The translations under genes were made by a program, and so were the position numbers. Shown one piece after another: positions 32,340 to 39,923 of a DNA stretch of 50,504 bases. The stretch comes from Verrucomicrobiota bacterium (GTDB lineage: Bacteria; Verrucomicrobiota; Verrucomicrobiia; Palsa-1439), in assembly GCA_003164675.1 (NCBI GenBank), contig PLTX01000021.1, positions 140 through 50,643 on the forward strand, written 5' to 3'. The notes beneath the pieces are model-generated. The model was not told the DNA's origin, did not search any database, and worked only from the letters and a program-made list of their open reading frames with translations. Numbering within the stretch: the stretch's first letter is position 1; the number at the start of each line of letters is the position of its first letter.

Positions 32340-34394
32340 GTGAAACCGAGCGCGGCCCCCTTCGCCGAGAACCGGCTGCTGTTCGGGCGCGACGACACAT
32401 CATCCATCGTCGGCGCCGAACCCGCAGGTGATTCGCAAATCACCGTCTTCCGCAGGCTCGACGGCGCACTGGCCACCGAAACGCAGCCGCTCCAACCGTT
32501 CCTCTGGCTCACCGAGCAGGTCTACTTGCAAGGTTTCGATCGCAAGGTCGAGTACCTGCCGCTGGAAGGTCATGGCGCCTTCAAGTTCCTGGCAAAATTC
32601 CAGTCGTGGACGGATTTTCAGCAGGCTCGGAAGTTCCTCGGCGCCACCCCGTGCTTCGCCGTCAACGACCCCGTGCAACAGTATCTCATGGCGACCGGCC
32701 GCACGTTGTTCAAGGGGTTGAGCTTCGATCAGATCAACCGCCTCCAATTGGCGGTCGCGACCGCCGCCGACAACACGTTGCAAGCCGTGCAGCTTTGCGA
32801 CAACCGGGGCTGGCAACTGGAACTCACCGGAACGGAAGCACAGATTCTCAAGAAATTCGTCGAGACGATCCGCGAACGCGACCCCGATGTGCTGGAAGGC
32901 CACGATATCTTTCGCGCGGCGTTGACGCAGCTCTCGGCGCGCGCCCGCGCCGCTCGCGTGCCGTTGAAACTCGGACGCGACGGCTCCGCGCTCCGCTCGC
33001 GGCAATCGCGCGTGCAAATCGCCGAGCGCACGATCCAGTACCCGAAACATGAAATCCACGGGCGTCACGTCGTCGACACATTCCTGCTCGCGGTGTTCTA
33101 CGATGTCTCGACGCGCGAACTGGAAGGCTTCGAACTCACCGAGGTCGCCGCGCATTTCGGCGTGAAGGAATCAGGCGCGGAGGCCGTGCGGCGGATCAGC
33201 GACCTGCTCAGCCCGAGCTACTTCGTCCAGGCCCAGGTCTTCCCGTACAGCTATCAGGATGTCGTCGTGCGCGGCAACGCGACGAAGATCGACGCGCTCT
33301 TTCTGCGCGAATACCTGCACCAGCGCCACACCATCCCGCAGTTCGGCGAGCCGCGCCCGTTTGCGGGCGGTTACACGGACGTGTTTCACGAAGGCATCGT
33401 TCGCAACGTGTGGCATTGCGACGTGCAATCGCTGTATCCGTCGCTGATGCTCGCGTTCGACATCAAACCGCGCGGCGACGAGTTGAACCTGTTCCTGCCG
33501 TTGCTCCGCGACCTGCGGCAGTTCCGGTTGAAGGCCAAAGCCGACGTCAAAACCGCGACGGACAACACGCAACGCCGGCATCTTGATGCCCTGCAGCAGA
33601 CCTTCAAGATCCTCATCAACTCGTTCTACGGCTACCTCGGCTTTTCGCAGGCGCACTTTGGCGATTTCAACGCCGCCGAGGAAGTCACCGCCAAAGGCCG
33701 CGAAACCCTCAAGACGATGCTCGATTGGCTACAGAAACGCGGCGCGCGAGTCATCGAAATCGACACTGACGGCTTGTATTTTGTCCCTCCACCCAAATCC
33801 GATCCCAAAACGCTGGAGCGCGAATTGCAGGAAGCGCTGCCCAAAGGCGTCGATGTCGAGATCGATGGACTGTTCCCCGCGATGTTCAGCTACAAGATGA
33901 AGAACTACGCCCTGCTGGACAACGAGGGGAAACTTCACGCGACCGGTTCCGCGCTCCGCTCGCGCGGCCTGGAAAAATTCCAGCGCCAGTTTCTGGAGGA
34001 GATGCTCACGCTCGCGCTCCAGGGCGAAGCGAAGAAAGTCCCCCAACTCTACGAGGATTATTGCCAGAAGATCGAGCGCGGCCAGTTCCCCATCGAAATG
34101 CTCGCCAAGACGGAAACGCTGCAAGATACACTCGACGCGTACCAACAGAAGATTGCGAAATCGGCCCGCAACCGCAGTGCCGCCTACGAATTGGCCCTGA
34201 AATCAGGCCGCAATTACCAACCCGGCGACCAGATCACCTACTACGTCACCGGCGACGGCAAACGCGTCAGCGTCTACGACAACTGCAAGCTCGCCACCGA
34301 TTTCAACCCCGCCCGCCGCGACGAAAACATCGACTACTACCTCGATAAGCTAAAGGCGCTGTACAAGAAGTTTGCGACATTGTTGGCCGGATAA
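32340..34394 (+). CDS. Family B DNA polymerase with a degenerate exonuclease domain
   Basis: 684 residues from GTG 32340. The polymerase motifs are intact: motif A DVQSLYPS with Asp at 361, motif B KILINSFYG at 423, and motif C DTDG with Asp 475 and 477. The N-terminal and 3'-5' exonuclease parts are recognisable (KGLSFDQINRLQL, RDPDVLEGHDIF, VVDTF), but the Exo I motif, normally D-x-E after QL, reads LQLAVAT (residues 135-141) and lacks both acids. Members of this branch resemble bacterial Pol II and are thought to act in repair or lesion bypass. Without Exo I it is predicted not to proofread. It stands alone; its promoter box lies 6 nt before the GTG. Confidence 0.9.
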   Translation: MKPSAAPFAENRLLFGRDDTSSIVGAEPAGDSQITVFRRLDGALATETQPLQPFLWLTEQVYLQGFDRKVEYLPLEGHGAFKFLAKFQSWTDFQQARKFLGATPCFAVNDPVQQYLMATGRTLFKGLSFDQINRLQLAVATAADNTLQAVQLCDNRGWQLELTGTEAQILKKFVETIRERDPDVLEGHDIFRAALTQLSARARAARVPLKLGRDGSALRSRQSRVQIAERTIQYPKHEIHGRHVVDTFLLAVFYDVSTRELEGFELTEVAAHFGVKESGAEAVRRISDLLSPSYFVQAQVFPYSYQDVVVRGNATKIDALFLREYLHQRHTIPQFGEPRPFAGGYTDVFHEGIVRNVWHCDVQSLYPSLMLAFDIKPRGDELNLFLPLLRDLRQFRLKAKADVKTATDNTQRRHLDALQQTFKILINSFYGYLGFSQAHFGDFNAAEEVTAKGRETLKTMLDWLQKRGARVIEIDTDGLYFVPPPKSDPKTLERELQEALPKGVDVEIDGLFPAMFSYKMKNYALLDNEGKLHATGSALRSRGLEKFQRQFLEEMLTLALQGEAKKVPQLYEDYCQKIERGQFPIEMLAKTETLQDTLDAYQQKIAKSARNRSAAYELALKSGRNYQPGDQITYYVTGDGKRVSVYDNCKLATDFNPARRDENIDYYLDKLKALYKKFATLLAG

Positions 34395-34533
34395 CTCTTA
34401 AACCTGGCTTGCGCTCGGATGGTTGGTTTTCCAAGACTAATTCCATTGCCATTTTCGCAAGTCGCCTTAGAATCACCGCCCGAAATGAGACATGCCACAT
34501 TGCGTATGAAATCACAAAACGAAAGCTGACCGC

Positions 34534-35850
34534 ATGCTCCTGCCTGCCCAAATCATCCAGAAGAAGCGCGACGGAAATGCGCTGACCGAAGAGGAAATCC
34601 GATTCTTCATCAACGGGTTTACCAGCGGTGAACTTCCCGATTACCAGATGTCGGCGATGGCGATGGCGATTTGCTTCCAGGGGATGAACTTCAACGAGAC
34701 GATGTGGCTGACCCGCGCGATGATCGCGAGCGGCAGGATCGTGGAATGGAAGCGGCAAGCCGGCCTGTTCTACGCCGACAAGCACAGCACGGGCGGTATC
34801 GGTGACAAGACATCGTTGATCATCGCCCCGCTCGTGGCCTGTTGTGGTGTGAAAGTGCCGATGATTTCGGGGCGCGGACTCGGCCCGACGGGCGGCACGC
34901 TCGACAAACTGGAAAGCATTTCAGGATTTAACGTCAACCTGCCCCTCGACAAGTTCCAGCAGATCACGGACAAGGTCGGCTGCTGCATGATTGGCCAAAC
35001 CGCCGAAATCGCTCCCGCAGATAAAAAGCTGTACGCGCTGCGCGATGTGACGGCAACGGTGTCGTGTTTGCAGTTGATCGTGGGGAGCATCATGTGCAAG
35101 AAGCTTGCGGAAAACGTGGACGGCTTGGTCCTCGACGTGAAATGGGGCAGCGGCGCGTTCATGCGGACACGTGAGAAGTCGGCGGAGCTGGCCCGGGCCA
35201 TGGTCGAGGTCGGCAAACGCTACGGAAAAAAGGTGTGCGCGTTGCAGACGGACATGAACCAGCCGCTCGGCCAGCAGATTGGCAATGCGCTCGAAGTGCG
35301 CGAGTGCATCGAGATCATGAACGGTTCGGCTCAGGCTGATGATTTGTTGGAAGTCACTCTCGCCCTTTCCGCCGAGATGCTGCTCATGGCCGGCGTGGCG
35401 AAAAATGTTGCAGATGCCCGGCAAATGTTGCAAAAGAAACTCGCCAGTGGCGAAGCGTTGCGGAAATTCGCCGAGATGATTGCCGCGCAGGGCGGTGACG
35501 CCAAAGTTTGCGACGATGTAAAGCGATTGCCAGTGGCCAAACAGATGAAGCCGATTCCCGCGCCGAAATCCGGCTTCGTGCAGGCGATTGAATGCGACCA
35601 GATCGGCTATGCCGTGATCGCCCTCGGCGGCGGACGCAAGGTTTCGGCCGATAAGATTGATTTTGCGGTCGGTTTCGAACAGCCGAAGAAGATCGGCGAC
35701 ACCGTGACAGCGGGCGAACCGTTGATGATCATGCATTACAACGATGCGGCGCGCGCGCTCGAGGCCGAGCACATGGTGCAACATGCCTACACGATCGGGG
35801 ACAAGCCGGTGACCGCGCGGCTGCCGCTGATCGTGCAAAAGATTGAGTGA
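34534..35850 (+). CDS. deoA: Thymidine / pyrimidine-nucleoside phosphorylase
   Basis: 438 residues. It splits (deoxy)pyrimidine nucleosides with phosphate into base and (deoxy)ribose-1-phosphate. Typical features: QIIQKKRDGNALTEEEI at the start, MAMAICFQGMNFNET, the phosphate loop KHSTGGIGDKTSL, the signature GRGLGPTGGTLDKLESI, and KKLAENVDGLVLDVKWGSGAF. The length matches the family. It is the first gene of a nucleoside salvage operon with purine nucleoside phosphorylase and cytidine deaminase directly downstream. The 139 bp before it contain no clear gene or ribosome-binding site; ATG 34534 is the natural start. Whether it prefers thymidine or uridine cannot be told. Confidence 0.95.
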   Translation: MLLPAQIIQKKRDGNALTEEEIRFFINGFTSGELPDYQMSAMAMAICFQGMNFNETMWLTRAMIASGRIVEWKRQAGLFYADKHSTGGIGDKTSLIIAPLVACCGVKVPMISGRGLGPTGGTLDKLESISGFNVNLPLDKFQQITDKVGCCMIGQTAEIAPADKKLYALRDVTATVSCLQLIVGSIMCKKLAENVDGLVLDVKWGSGAFMRTREKSAELARAMVEVGKRYGKKVCALQTDMNQPLGQQIGNALEVRECIEIMNGSAQADDLLEVTLALSAEMLLMAGVAKNVADARQMLQKKLASGEALRKFAEMIAAQGGDAKVCDDVKRLPVAKQMKPIPAPKSGFVQAIECDQIGYAVIALGGGRKVSADKIDFAVGFEQPKKIGDTVTAGEPLMIMHYNDAARALEAEHMVQHAYTIGDKPVTARLPLIVQKIE

Positions 35851-35863
35851 GGGATTTATTCCG

Positions 35864-36679
35864 ATGATGGCGAATGTAAGAGAGACGAAAGATTTCCTGG
35901 ATGCAAAGCTGGACGGGTTCAAGCCGGACGTGGCGTTGGTGGTGGGGTCGGGCCTGGGCGGCATCACGCAGGGCGTTGCCAAACCGATTGTCATCCCCTA
36001 CACCGACATCCCCCATTTTCCCAAGCCGACGGTTGCGGGTCATGCCGGGCAGATGATCTTCGGCGAGTTGGCGGACAAAAAACTGATGGTGCTCAGCGGG
36101 CGGTTTCATCGGTACGAAGGGCGCAGCCCCGCCGAGATCACCTATCCCATCAATGTGGTTGACGCGCTCGGAGTGAAAGTGTTGATCGTGACGAATGCCG
36201 CCGGCGGCATCAATCCACAGTACAAACCCGGCGACCTCATGGTCATCGAAGACCACATCAATCAAATGGGGATCAACCCGCTCATCGGCGGCATCAATGG
36301 CGATGGCGGCATCAAGTTTATCGATATGTCTCAGGCCTACTCACCGCGCTTGCGCGAGAAAATGGATGCCGCCGCGGAGAAGTCGCAGATTCCGATCTGG
36401 CGCGGCGTATATCTGGCGACCACGGGGCCAAGCTACGAGACGCCCGCCGAGATCAAGGCGTTCGCCTGGATCGGCGCCGACGCCGTGGGCATGAGCACCG
36501 TGCCCGAAGTCATCGTGGCGCGCTATCACAATATCGAGGTCGCCGGCGTTTCCTGCATCACCAACCTCGCGGCGGGCATCTCCAGCAAGAAACTTTCACA
36601 CGACGAAGTGCTGGAAGTGGGCCGGGCGGCGCAGGGCAACCTGGCAAAACTCCTGACCGAATTCATGGTGTCGTTGTGA
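35864..36679 (+). CDS. punA: Purine nucleoside phosphorylase
   Basis: About 271 residues from ATG 35864; a GTG at 35843 overlapping the deoA stop is the alternative start. It is a trimeric-type purine nucleoside phosphorylase that cleaves inosine and guanosine with phosphate. Seen: VVGSGLGGITQG (phosphate-binding GSGLG), FPKPTVAGHAGQMIFGEL, GRFHRYEGRSPAEITYPI, NAAGGINPQYKPGDLMVIED and GPSYETPAEIKAF, AVGMSTVPEVIVA. It lies between deoA and cdd and is linked to both by very short or overlapping junctions, which fits a single salvage operon. Confidence 0.95.
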   Translation: MMANVRETKDFLDAKLDGFKPDVALVVGSGLGGITQGVAKPIVIPYTDIPHFPKPTVAGHAGQMIFGELADKKLMVLSGRFHRYEGRSPAEITYPINVVDALGVKVLIVTNAAGGINPQYKPGDLMVIEDHINQMGINPLIGGINGDGGIKFIDMSQAYSPRLREKMDAAAEKSQIPIWRGVYLATTGPSYETPAEIKAFAWIGADAVGMSTVPEVIVARYHNIEVAGVSCITNLAAGISSKKLSHDEVLEVGRAAQGNLAKLLTEFMVSL

Positions 36680-37071
36680 AATCCGCTTCGCCCAGATTCC
36701 GCAAACTGATTGCCGCCGCCATGGCGGCGCGGCGGAACGCCCATGCTCCTTACTCGAAATTCCGTGTCGGCGCGGCGCTCCTGACCAAAAGCGGCCGGGT
36801 GTACACGGGCGTCAATGTCGAGAACGCCAGCTACGGGTTGACCAATTGCGCCGAACGCGTCGCGGTCGGAAAGGCCGTCAGCGAGGGGCACCGCAAATTC
36901 CAGGCAATCGCCGTTGTCGCGCCCAGCGATGGGCTCAGCCCGTGCGGCGCCTGTCGCCAGGTGCTGGCCGAATTCGGCGAAATGGTCGTCATCTGCGCCG
37001 ATTCCCGCAACACCCATCGCGTCCACATTCATCTGCTTTCAGAATTGCTTCCCCACACCTTCAAGCTGTGA
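36676..37071 (+). CDS. cdd: Cytidine deaminase
   Basis: 131 residues. GTG 36676 overlaps the punA stop (GTGA), suggesting coupled translation. It is a small zinc cytidine deaminase: NAHAPYSKFRVGAALL, GVNVENASYGLTNCAERVAV with the CAE zinc/proton-shuttle site, and PCGACRQVLAEFG with the second and third zinc Cys. It converts cytidine or deoxycytidine to uridine or deoxyuridine for the phosphorylase upstream. The last 24 codons recur, diverged, at 37646-37718 downstream of the nucleotidyltransferase gene; a near-identical 58-nt core (36999-37056) is shared. The present 3' end may therefore be of foreign origin. Confidence 0.95.
   Translation: MKSASPRFRKLIAAAMAARRNAHAPYSKFRVGAALLTKSGRVYTGVNVENASYGLTNCAERVAVGKAVSEGHRKFQAIAVVAPSDGLSPCGACRQVLAEFGEMVVICADSRNTHRVHIHLLSELLPHTFKL
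36999..37056 (+). repeat. 58-nt direct repeat in cdd 3' end (left junction)
   Basis: Begins CGATTCCCGCAACACCC and ends TTCCCCAC. Matches 37646-37703 with 2 mismatches in 58 nt, 647 bp away, same orientation. To the right of the core the two copies diverge but still encode similar Cdd C-termini. Confidence 0.85.
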
Positions 37072-37084
37072 TAACAGTTTGGGG

Positions 37085-37609
37085 GTGACCGCGAAGGAAT
37101 TTCAGAAGCTGGTGACGGAAGACAGGAGCGATTTTCTGGATCGCTTTCTTGCGCTGCTGGCCAATCTCAAGATTGACTACTGTGTGATCGGCGGACTGGC
37201 GGTGAATGCTTACGCCGAACCGCTGATCACGCTGGATTGCGACGTAATCGCTGTCGCGTCTCGTGTCGAAGAACTGGCGAAAGAGTTACGCAAACAATGC
37301 CGCGTCGAGCGGTTCGAGCACAGTCTCAATCTAACCGATCCACAATCGAGAATCCGCATTCAAATCCAGATGGACAAACATTTGCAAGGTTTTCTTCCGC
37401 GCAAACGCAAAGCCGTCGTGCTAGAGCGCGAAATGTTTGTGGCTTCCCCGGAAGACCTGCTGGCCAGCAAAATCGACGCGTATCGCGAGCCGACGCGCCG
37501 CCGAACCAAGCGTGAAAAGGATCGGTTGGACATCCTGCGATTGGTGGACGTGCAGCCGCAGTTGAAGCAACTTGTCCCGTCGAACCTGCAAAGGGAATTC
37601 AAACTCTGA
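37085..37609 (+). CDS. Nucleotidyltransferase-fold protein (AbiEii/MNT-like)
   Basis: About 174 residues from GTG 37085, 14 nt after the cdd stop. KIDYCVIGGLAVNAYAEPLI followed by TLDCDVIA gives the GG...DxD pattern of minimal or AbiEii-type nucleotidyltransferases, then MFVASPEDLLASKIDAYREP and KREKDRLDILRLVD in the second half, a region typical of this group. Relatives act as the toxin part of toxin-antitoxin or abortive infection modules, or as tRNA or protein nucleotidylating enzymes. No antitoxin gene is adjacent, so a toxin role is uncertain. The gene is enclosed between the two copies of the cdd 3' end and is probably an acquired cargo gene. Confidence 0.7.
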   Translation: MTAKEFQKLVTEDRSDFLDRFLALLANLKIDYCVIGGLAVNAYAEPLITLDCDVIAVASRVEELAKELRKQCRVERFEHSLNLTDPQSRIRIQIQMDKHLQGFLPRKRKAVVLEREMFVASPEDLLASKIDAYREPTRRRTKREKDRLDILRLVDVQPQLKQLVPSNLQREFKL

Positions 37610-37645
37610 CGACCGGCCTGAAGCCAATGAAGCATCATCCAAACT

Positions 37646-37718
37646 CGATTCCCGCAACACCCGTCGCGTCCACATTCATCTGCTTTCAGAATTGTTTCCC
37701 CACGCGTTTGAGTTGTGA
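37646..37718 (+). pseudogene. Detached 3' end of a cytidine deaminase gene
   Basis: Reads DSRNTRRVHIHLLSELFPHA then FEL and TGA, the last ~24 codons of Cdd, with nothing of the gene before it. Against the intact cdd (36999-37071) it has 7 mismatches in 73 nt, five of them in the last 15 nt. Several change the protein, so it looks like the end of a diverged homologue and not a fresh duplication. It probably is the displaced original 3' end after insertion of the nucleotidyltransferase gene. Confidence 0.85.
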
Positions 37719-37814
37719 TGATGGCGAAAAAGGGCGGCATCGTGTTTCCGCCATGAGATCGGACACAATCAAACGCGGCGCCGAGCGCACCGCTTTGCGG
37801 ACGCGCCCTGAGAC

Positions 37815-38870
37815 CTATCGGCGTTGCAGTAGCGCGAGCAACCCATAGACCACGGCCGCTACCGCCGCCGAGCACGGGATGGTCAACACCCACGCCCATA
37901 CGACGCGGCGGGCCACACCCCAGCGGACGGCGGAAAGGCGGTGAACCGCCCCGACGCCGACAATCGCGCCCGTGATGGTGTGCGTCGTGCTGACGGGAAT
38001 CCCCATCGCCGCCGCCCCGAAGAGCGACGTGGCCGCCGCCAGTTCGGCGCAGACGCCATCGTAGGGCCGCAGCTTCGTGATCTTCATGCCCATCGTTTTC
38101 ACTATCCGCCAACCGCCCGCCATGGTGCCGAGGCCGATTGTCAGATTACAAACGAGAACAATCCAATACGGAAAATGCAGGTTGCCCGAGGCAAACGCAG
38201 CCTGTTGGCTCTTCCAAATGCTGGCATACAACAGCGCGGCGATGATCCCCATGGTCTTTTGCGCGTCGTTCGTGCCGTGACCCAGGCTGTAGGCCGCGGC
38301 TGATCCGAGCTGGGCAACCCGGAACCAGCGGTCGATCTTGAGGGGGGACGCTTTTCGAAACGTCCACATGACGGTGAAGGCAAACAACAGGCCCAGCGCC
38401 AAACCGATCATGGGCGCAATGACAATGAATTCCACCGTCGAGATCACTTTCGCCGTCTGCAGCACCCCGTTCCACGTTCCCGCGTGAACAATGGCGGCGC
38501 CGCCGAACCCACCGAGTAACGCGTGAGATGAACTTGATGGCAACCCGCTGTACCACGTGATGAGATCCCACACAATCGCGCCAAGCAGGCCGGCAAAAAT
38601 GACGTCGACCGTTACGTAATCCGCGTGCACCCACGTGGCGACGGCGTTGGCCACGTGGACCCCAAAGAACCATACGGCCGCAAAGTTCCACCACGCCGCC
38701 CAGATGACGGCCTGAAACGGGCGCAGAACGCGAGTGCTGACGATCGTGGCGATGGAGTTGGCCGAGTCGTGGAACCCATTGATGAAATCGAACACGAGTG
38801 CCGTGAAAAAAATCAGGGCAATATACGGATTCTGTACGATGTGAGCCAGGTCGGCAAAAAACGCGGACAT
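37815..38870 (-). CDS. pit: PiT-family inorganic phosphate transporter
   Basis: 351 residues with about ten membrane segments. The duplicated PiT signature is present: DFINGFHDSANSIATIVSTR in the N-terminal half and SLGHGTNDAQKTMGII in the C-terminal half, with PVSTTHTITGAIVGVG as the conserved C-terminal helix and SSSSHALLGGFGGAAI. PiT proteins import phosphate with H+ or Na+ and are low-affinity systems. The gene lies 25 nt downstream of the DUF47 gene on the same strand, the usual pairing. Confidence 0.95.
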   Translation of the reverse strand: MSAFFADLAHIVQNPYIALIFFTALVFDFINGFHDSANSIATIVSTRVLRPFQAVIWAAWWNFAAVWFFGVHVANAVATWVHADYVTVDVIFAGLLGAIVWDLITWYSGLPSSSSHALLGGFGGAAIVHAGTWNGVLQTAKVISTVEFIVIAPMIGLALGLLFAFTVMWTFRKASPLKIDRWFRVAQLGSAAAYSLGHGTNDAQKTMGIIAALLYASIWKSQQAAFASGNLHFPYWIVLVCNLTIGLGTMAGGWRIVKTMGMKITKLRPYDGVCAELAAATSLFGAAAMGIPVSTTHTITGAIVGVGAVHRLSAVRWGVARRVVWAWVLTIPCSAAVAAVVYGLLALLQRR

Positions 38871-38895
38871 TCAGGTCTCCCGTGGTCGTCGCGGC

Positions 38896-39522
38896 TCAAC
38901 TCATCTTGACAATGACCCCCTGGAGCACGTTGGCCACGTCTTCCAGCCGATCGGTGATTTTTTCCATCGTCTCGTAAATGTCCTTCCACTTGATGACTTC
39001 GATGGCGTTTTTCTCCGTCGCGAACAACTCGGTCAATGCGGCATGCAAAATGTCGTCCGCCGCGTTTTCAACTTCGTGCACGATAATGCAGTCGCGCATG
39101 ACCTGCTCGTAGTTTTTCGTGGAGCGCATCCCATGGACGGCTTCCGCCAGTTTTTCACATCCGCGCACGACTTGTTTGGCGAGATTGACCGAATATTGCG
39201 TGGGTTGCTCGATACCGAAAAACGCCATCCGATTGGCGGCCGCGTTGGTCAGGTCCACGACGTCGTCGATGCGGAGGATCATCACATGAATGTCTTCGCG
39301 GTCGAGCGGCGTGATGAAGGACTTGTTCAACTGTTCCATCGTGCGATGGGCCACGTCGTCGCAGGCGTGTTCGATGCTGTTCAGTTCGCGCGCGATGGGG
39401 TCAGCGTCGGCATAGTGCTCGGTCAGCTTCAACAACAGTTTCGCGGCGCTGACGGCATGCTCGGCTGCCTGGTCGAACCACTCAAAGAAATCATACTCTT
39501 GCGGTATCAGTCGCTTCAGCAT
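38896..39522 (-). CDS. DUF47 (PhoU-like) Pit accessory protein
   Basis: 208 residues. EYDFFEWFDQAAEHAVSAAK near the start, ELNSIEHACDDVAHRTMEQL, ITPLDREDIHVMILRIDDVV and IYETMEKITDRLEDVANVLQ are the hallmarks of the DUF47/YkaA family, a PhoU-like helical bundle with acidic metal-binding clusters (EHACDD, DREDI). It is found beside Pit transporters and is thought to gate them or link them to phosphate status. ATG 39522 follows AGGAGATG at a suitable distance. It is upstream of pit in a two-gene operon. Confidence 0.95.
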   Translation of the reverse strand: MLKRLIPQEYDFFEWFDQAAEHAVSAAKLLLKLTEHYADADPIARELNSIEHACDDVAHRTMEQLNKSFITPLDREDIHVMILRIDDVVDLTNAAANRMAFFGIEQPTQYSVNLAKQVVRGCEKLAEAVHGMRSTKNYEQVMRDCIIVHEVENAADDILHAALTELFATEKNAIEVIKWKDIYETMEKITDRLEDVANVLQGVIVKMS

Positions 39523-39888
39523 GGGTCATCTCCTGATGACAATTGTGTAACGGAACTTATCCAAAATAGCAACAGCTTGCGCGGCCACCCCGGTATTTCC
39601 GCCCGATTCCGTTGAAATGCCGCGCCCGGACAACACGCGCGTCTTCGCCATTCATCCTCGCCGGAGAACAGCGTCAATTTGTCACTTGGCTTCGTTTTGT
39701 CCGTAGCGGCATTGGAGGGCGTTTGTGCCCGCAGGGGGAACCGGGGCACTACAAGGGGGATGGAAGGAGACCTGCGGTCAAGTCAAGTGCGCGGTCGGGA
39801 GACCGGCGCACAACGAGCGGTCGTGCGGGAGCCCGACCCTCCGACTGGAGACGGCGGCGGGCAGCCACTTGCCTTGGCGATTCCGCGT
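39523..39888. other. Non-coding stretch between DUF47 and rtcB genes
   Basis: About 370 bp with no supported gene. It contains a ribosome-binding site for the DUF47 gene, one TTGGCTTCGTTTT word (about 39679) related to those at 12642-12803, and a repeat-like GC-rich piece near 39780-39840 with the small palindrome CGGTCGGGAGACCG. Open frames here are Arg/Ser/Gly-rich and look spurious. Confidence 0.55.
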
Positions 39889-39917
39889 TTGTGCCGGTTT
39901 TCAACACGAGGTAGAGT
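39889..39917 (+). promoter_or_regulatory. Promoter of rtcB (leaderless)
   Basis: TTGTGC (39889-39894), 17-nt spacer, TAGAGT (39912-39917). The -10 box ends 6 nt before GTG 39924, so transcription should begin at the start codon. The same TTGTGC-17 arrangement precedes the membrane protein gene at 15552. Confidence 0.55.
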
Positions 39918-39923
39918 GACGTT

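Noticed and set aside
37085-37609. Complete toxin-antitoxin pair with the AbiEii-like gene
   Set aside because: No antitoxin-like partner is adjacent; only one gene lies between the cdd repeats.
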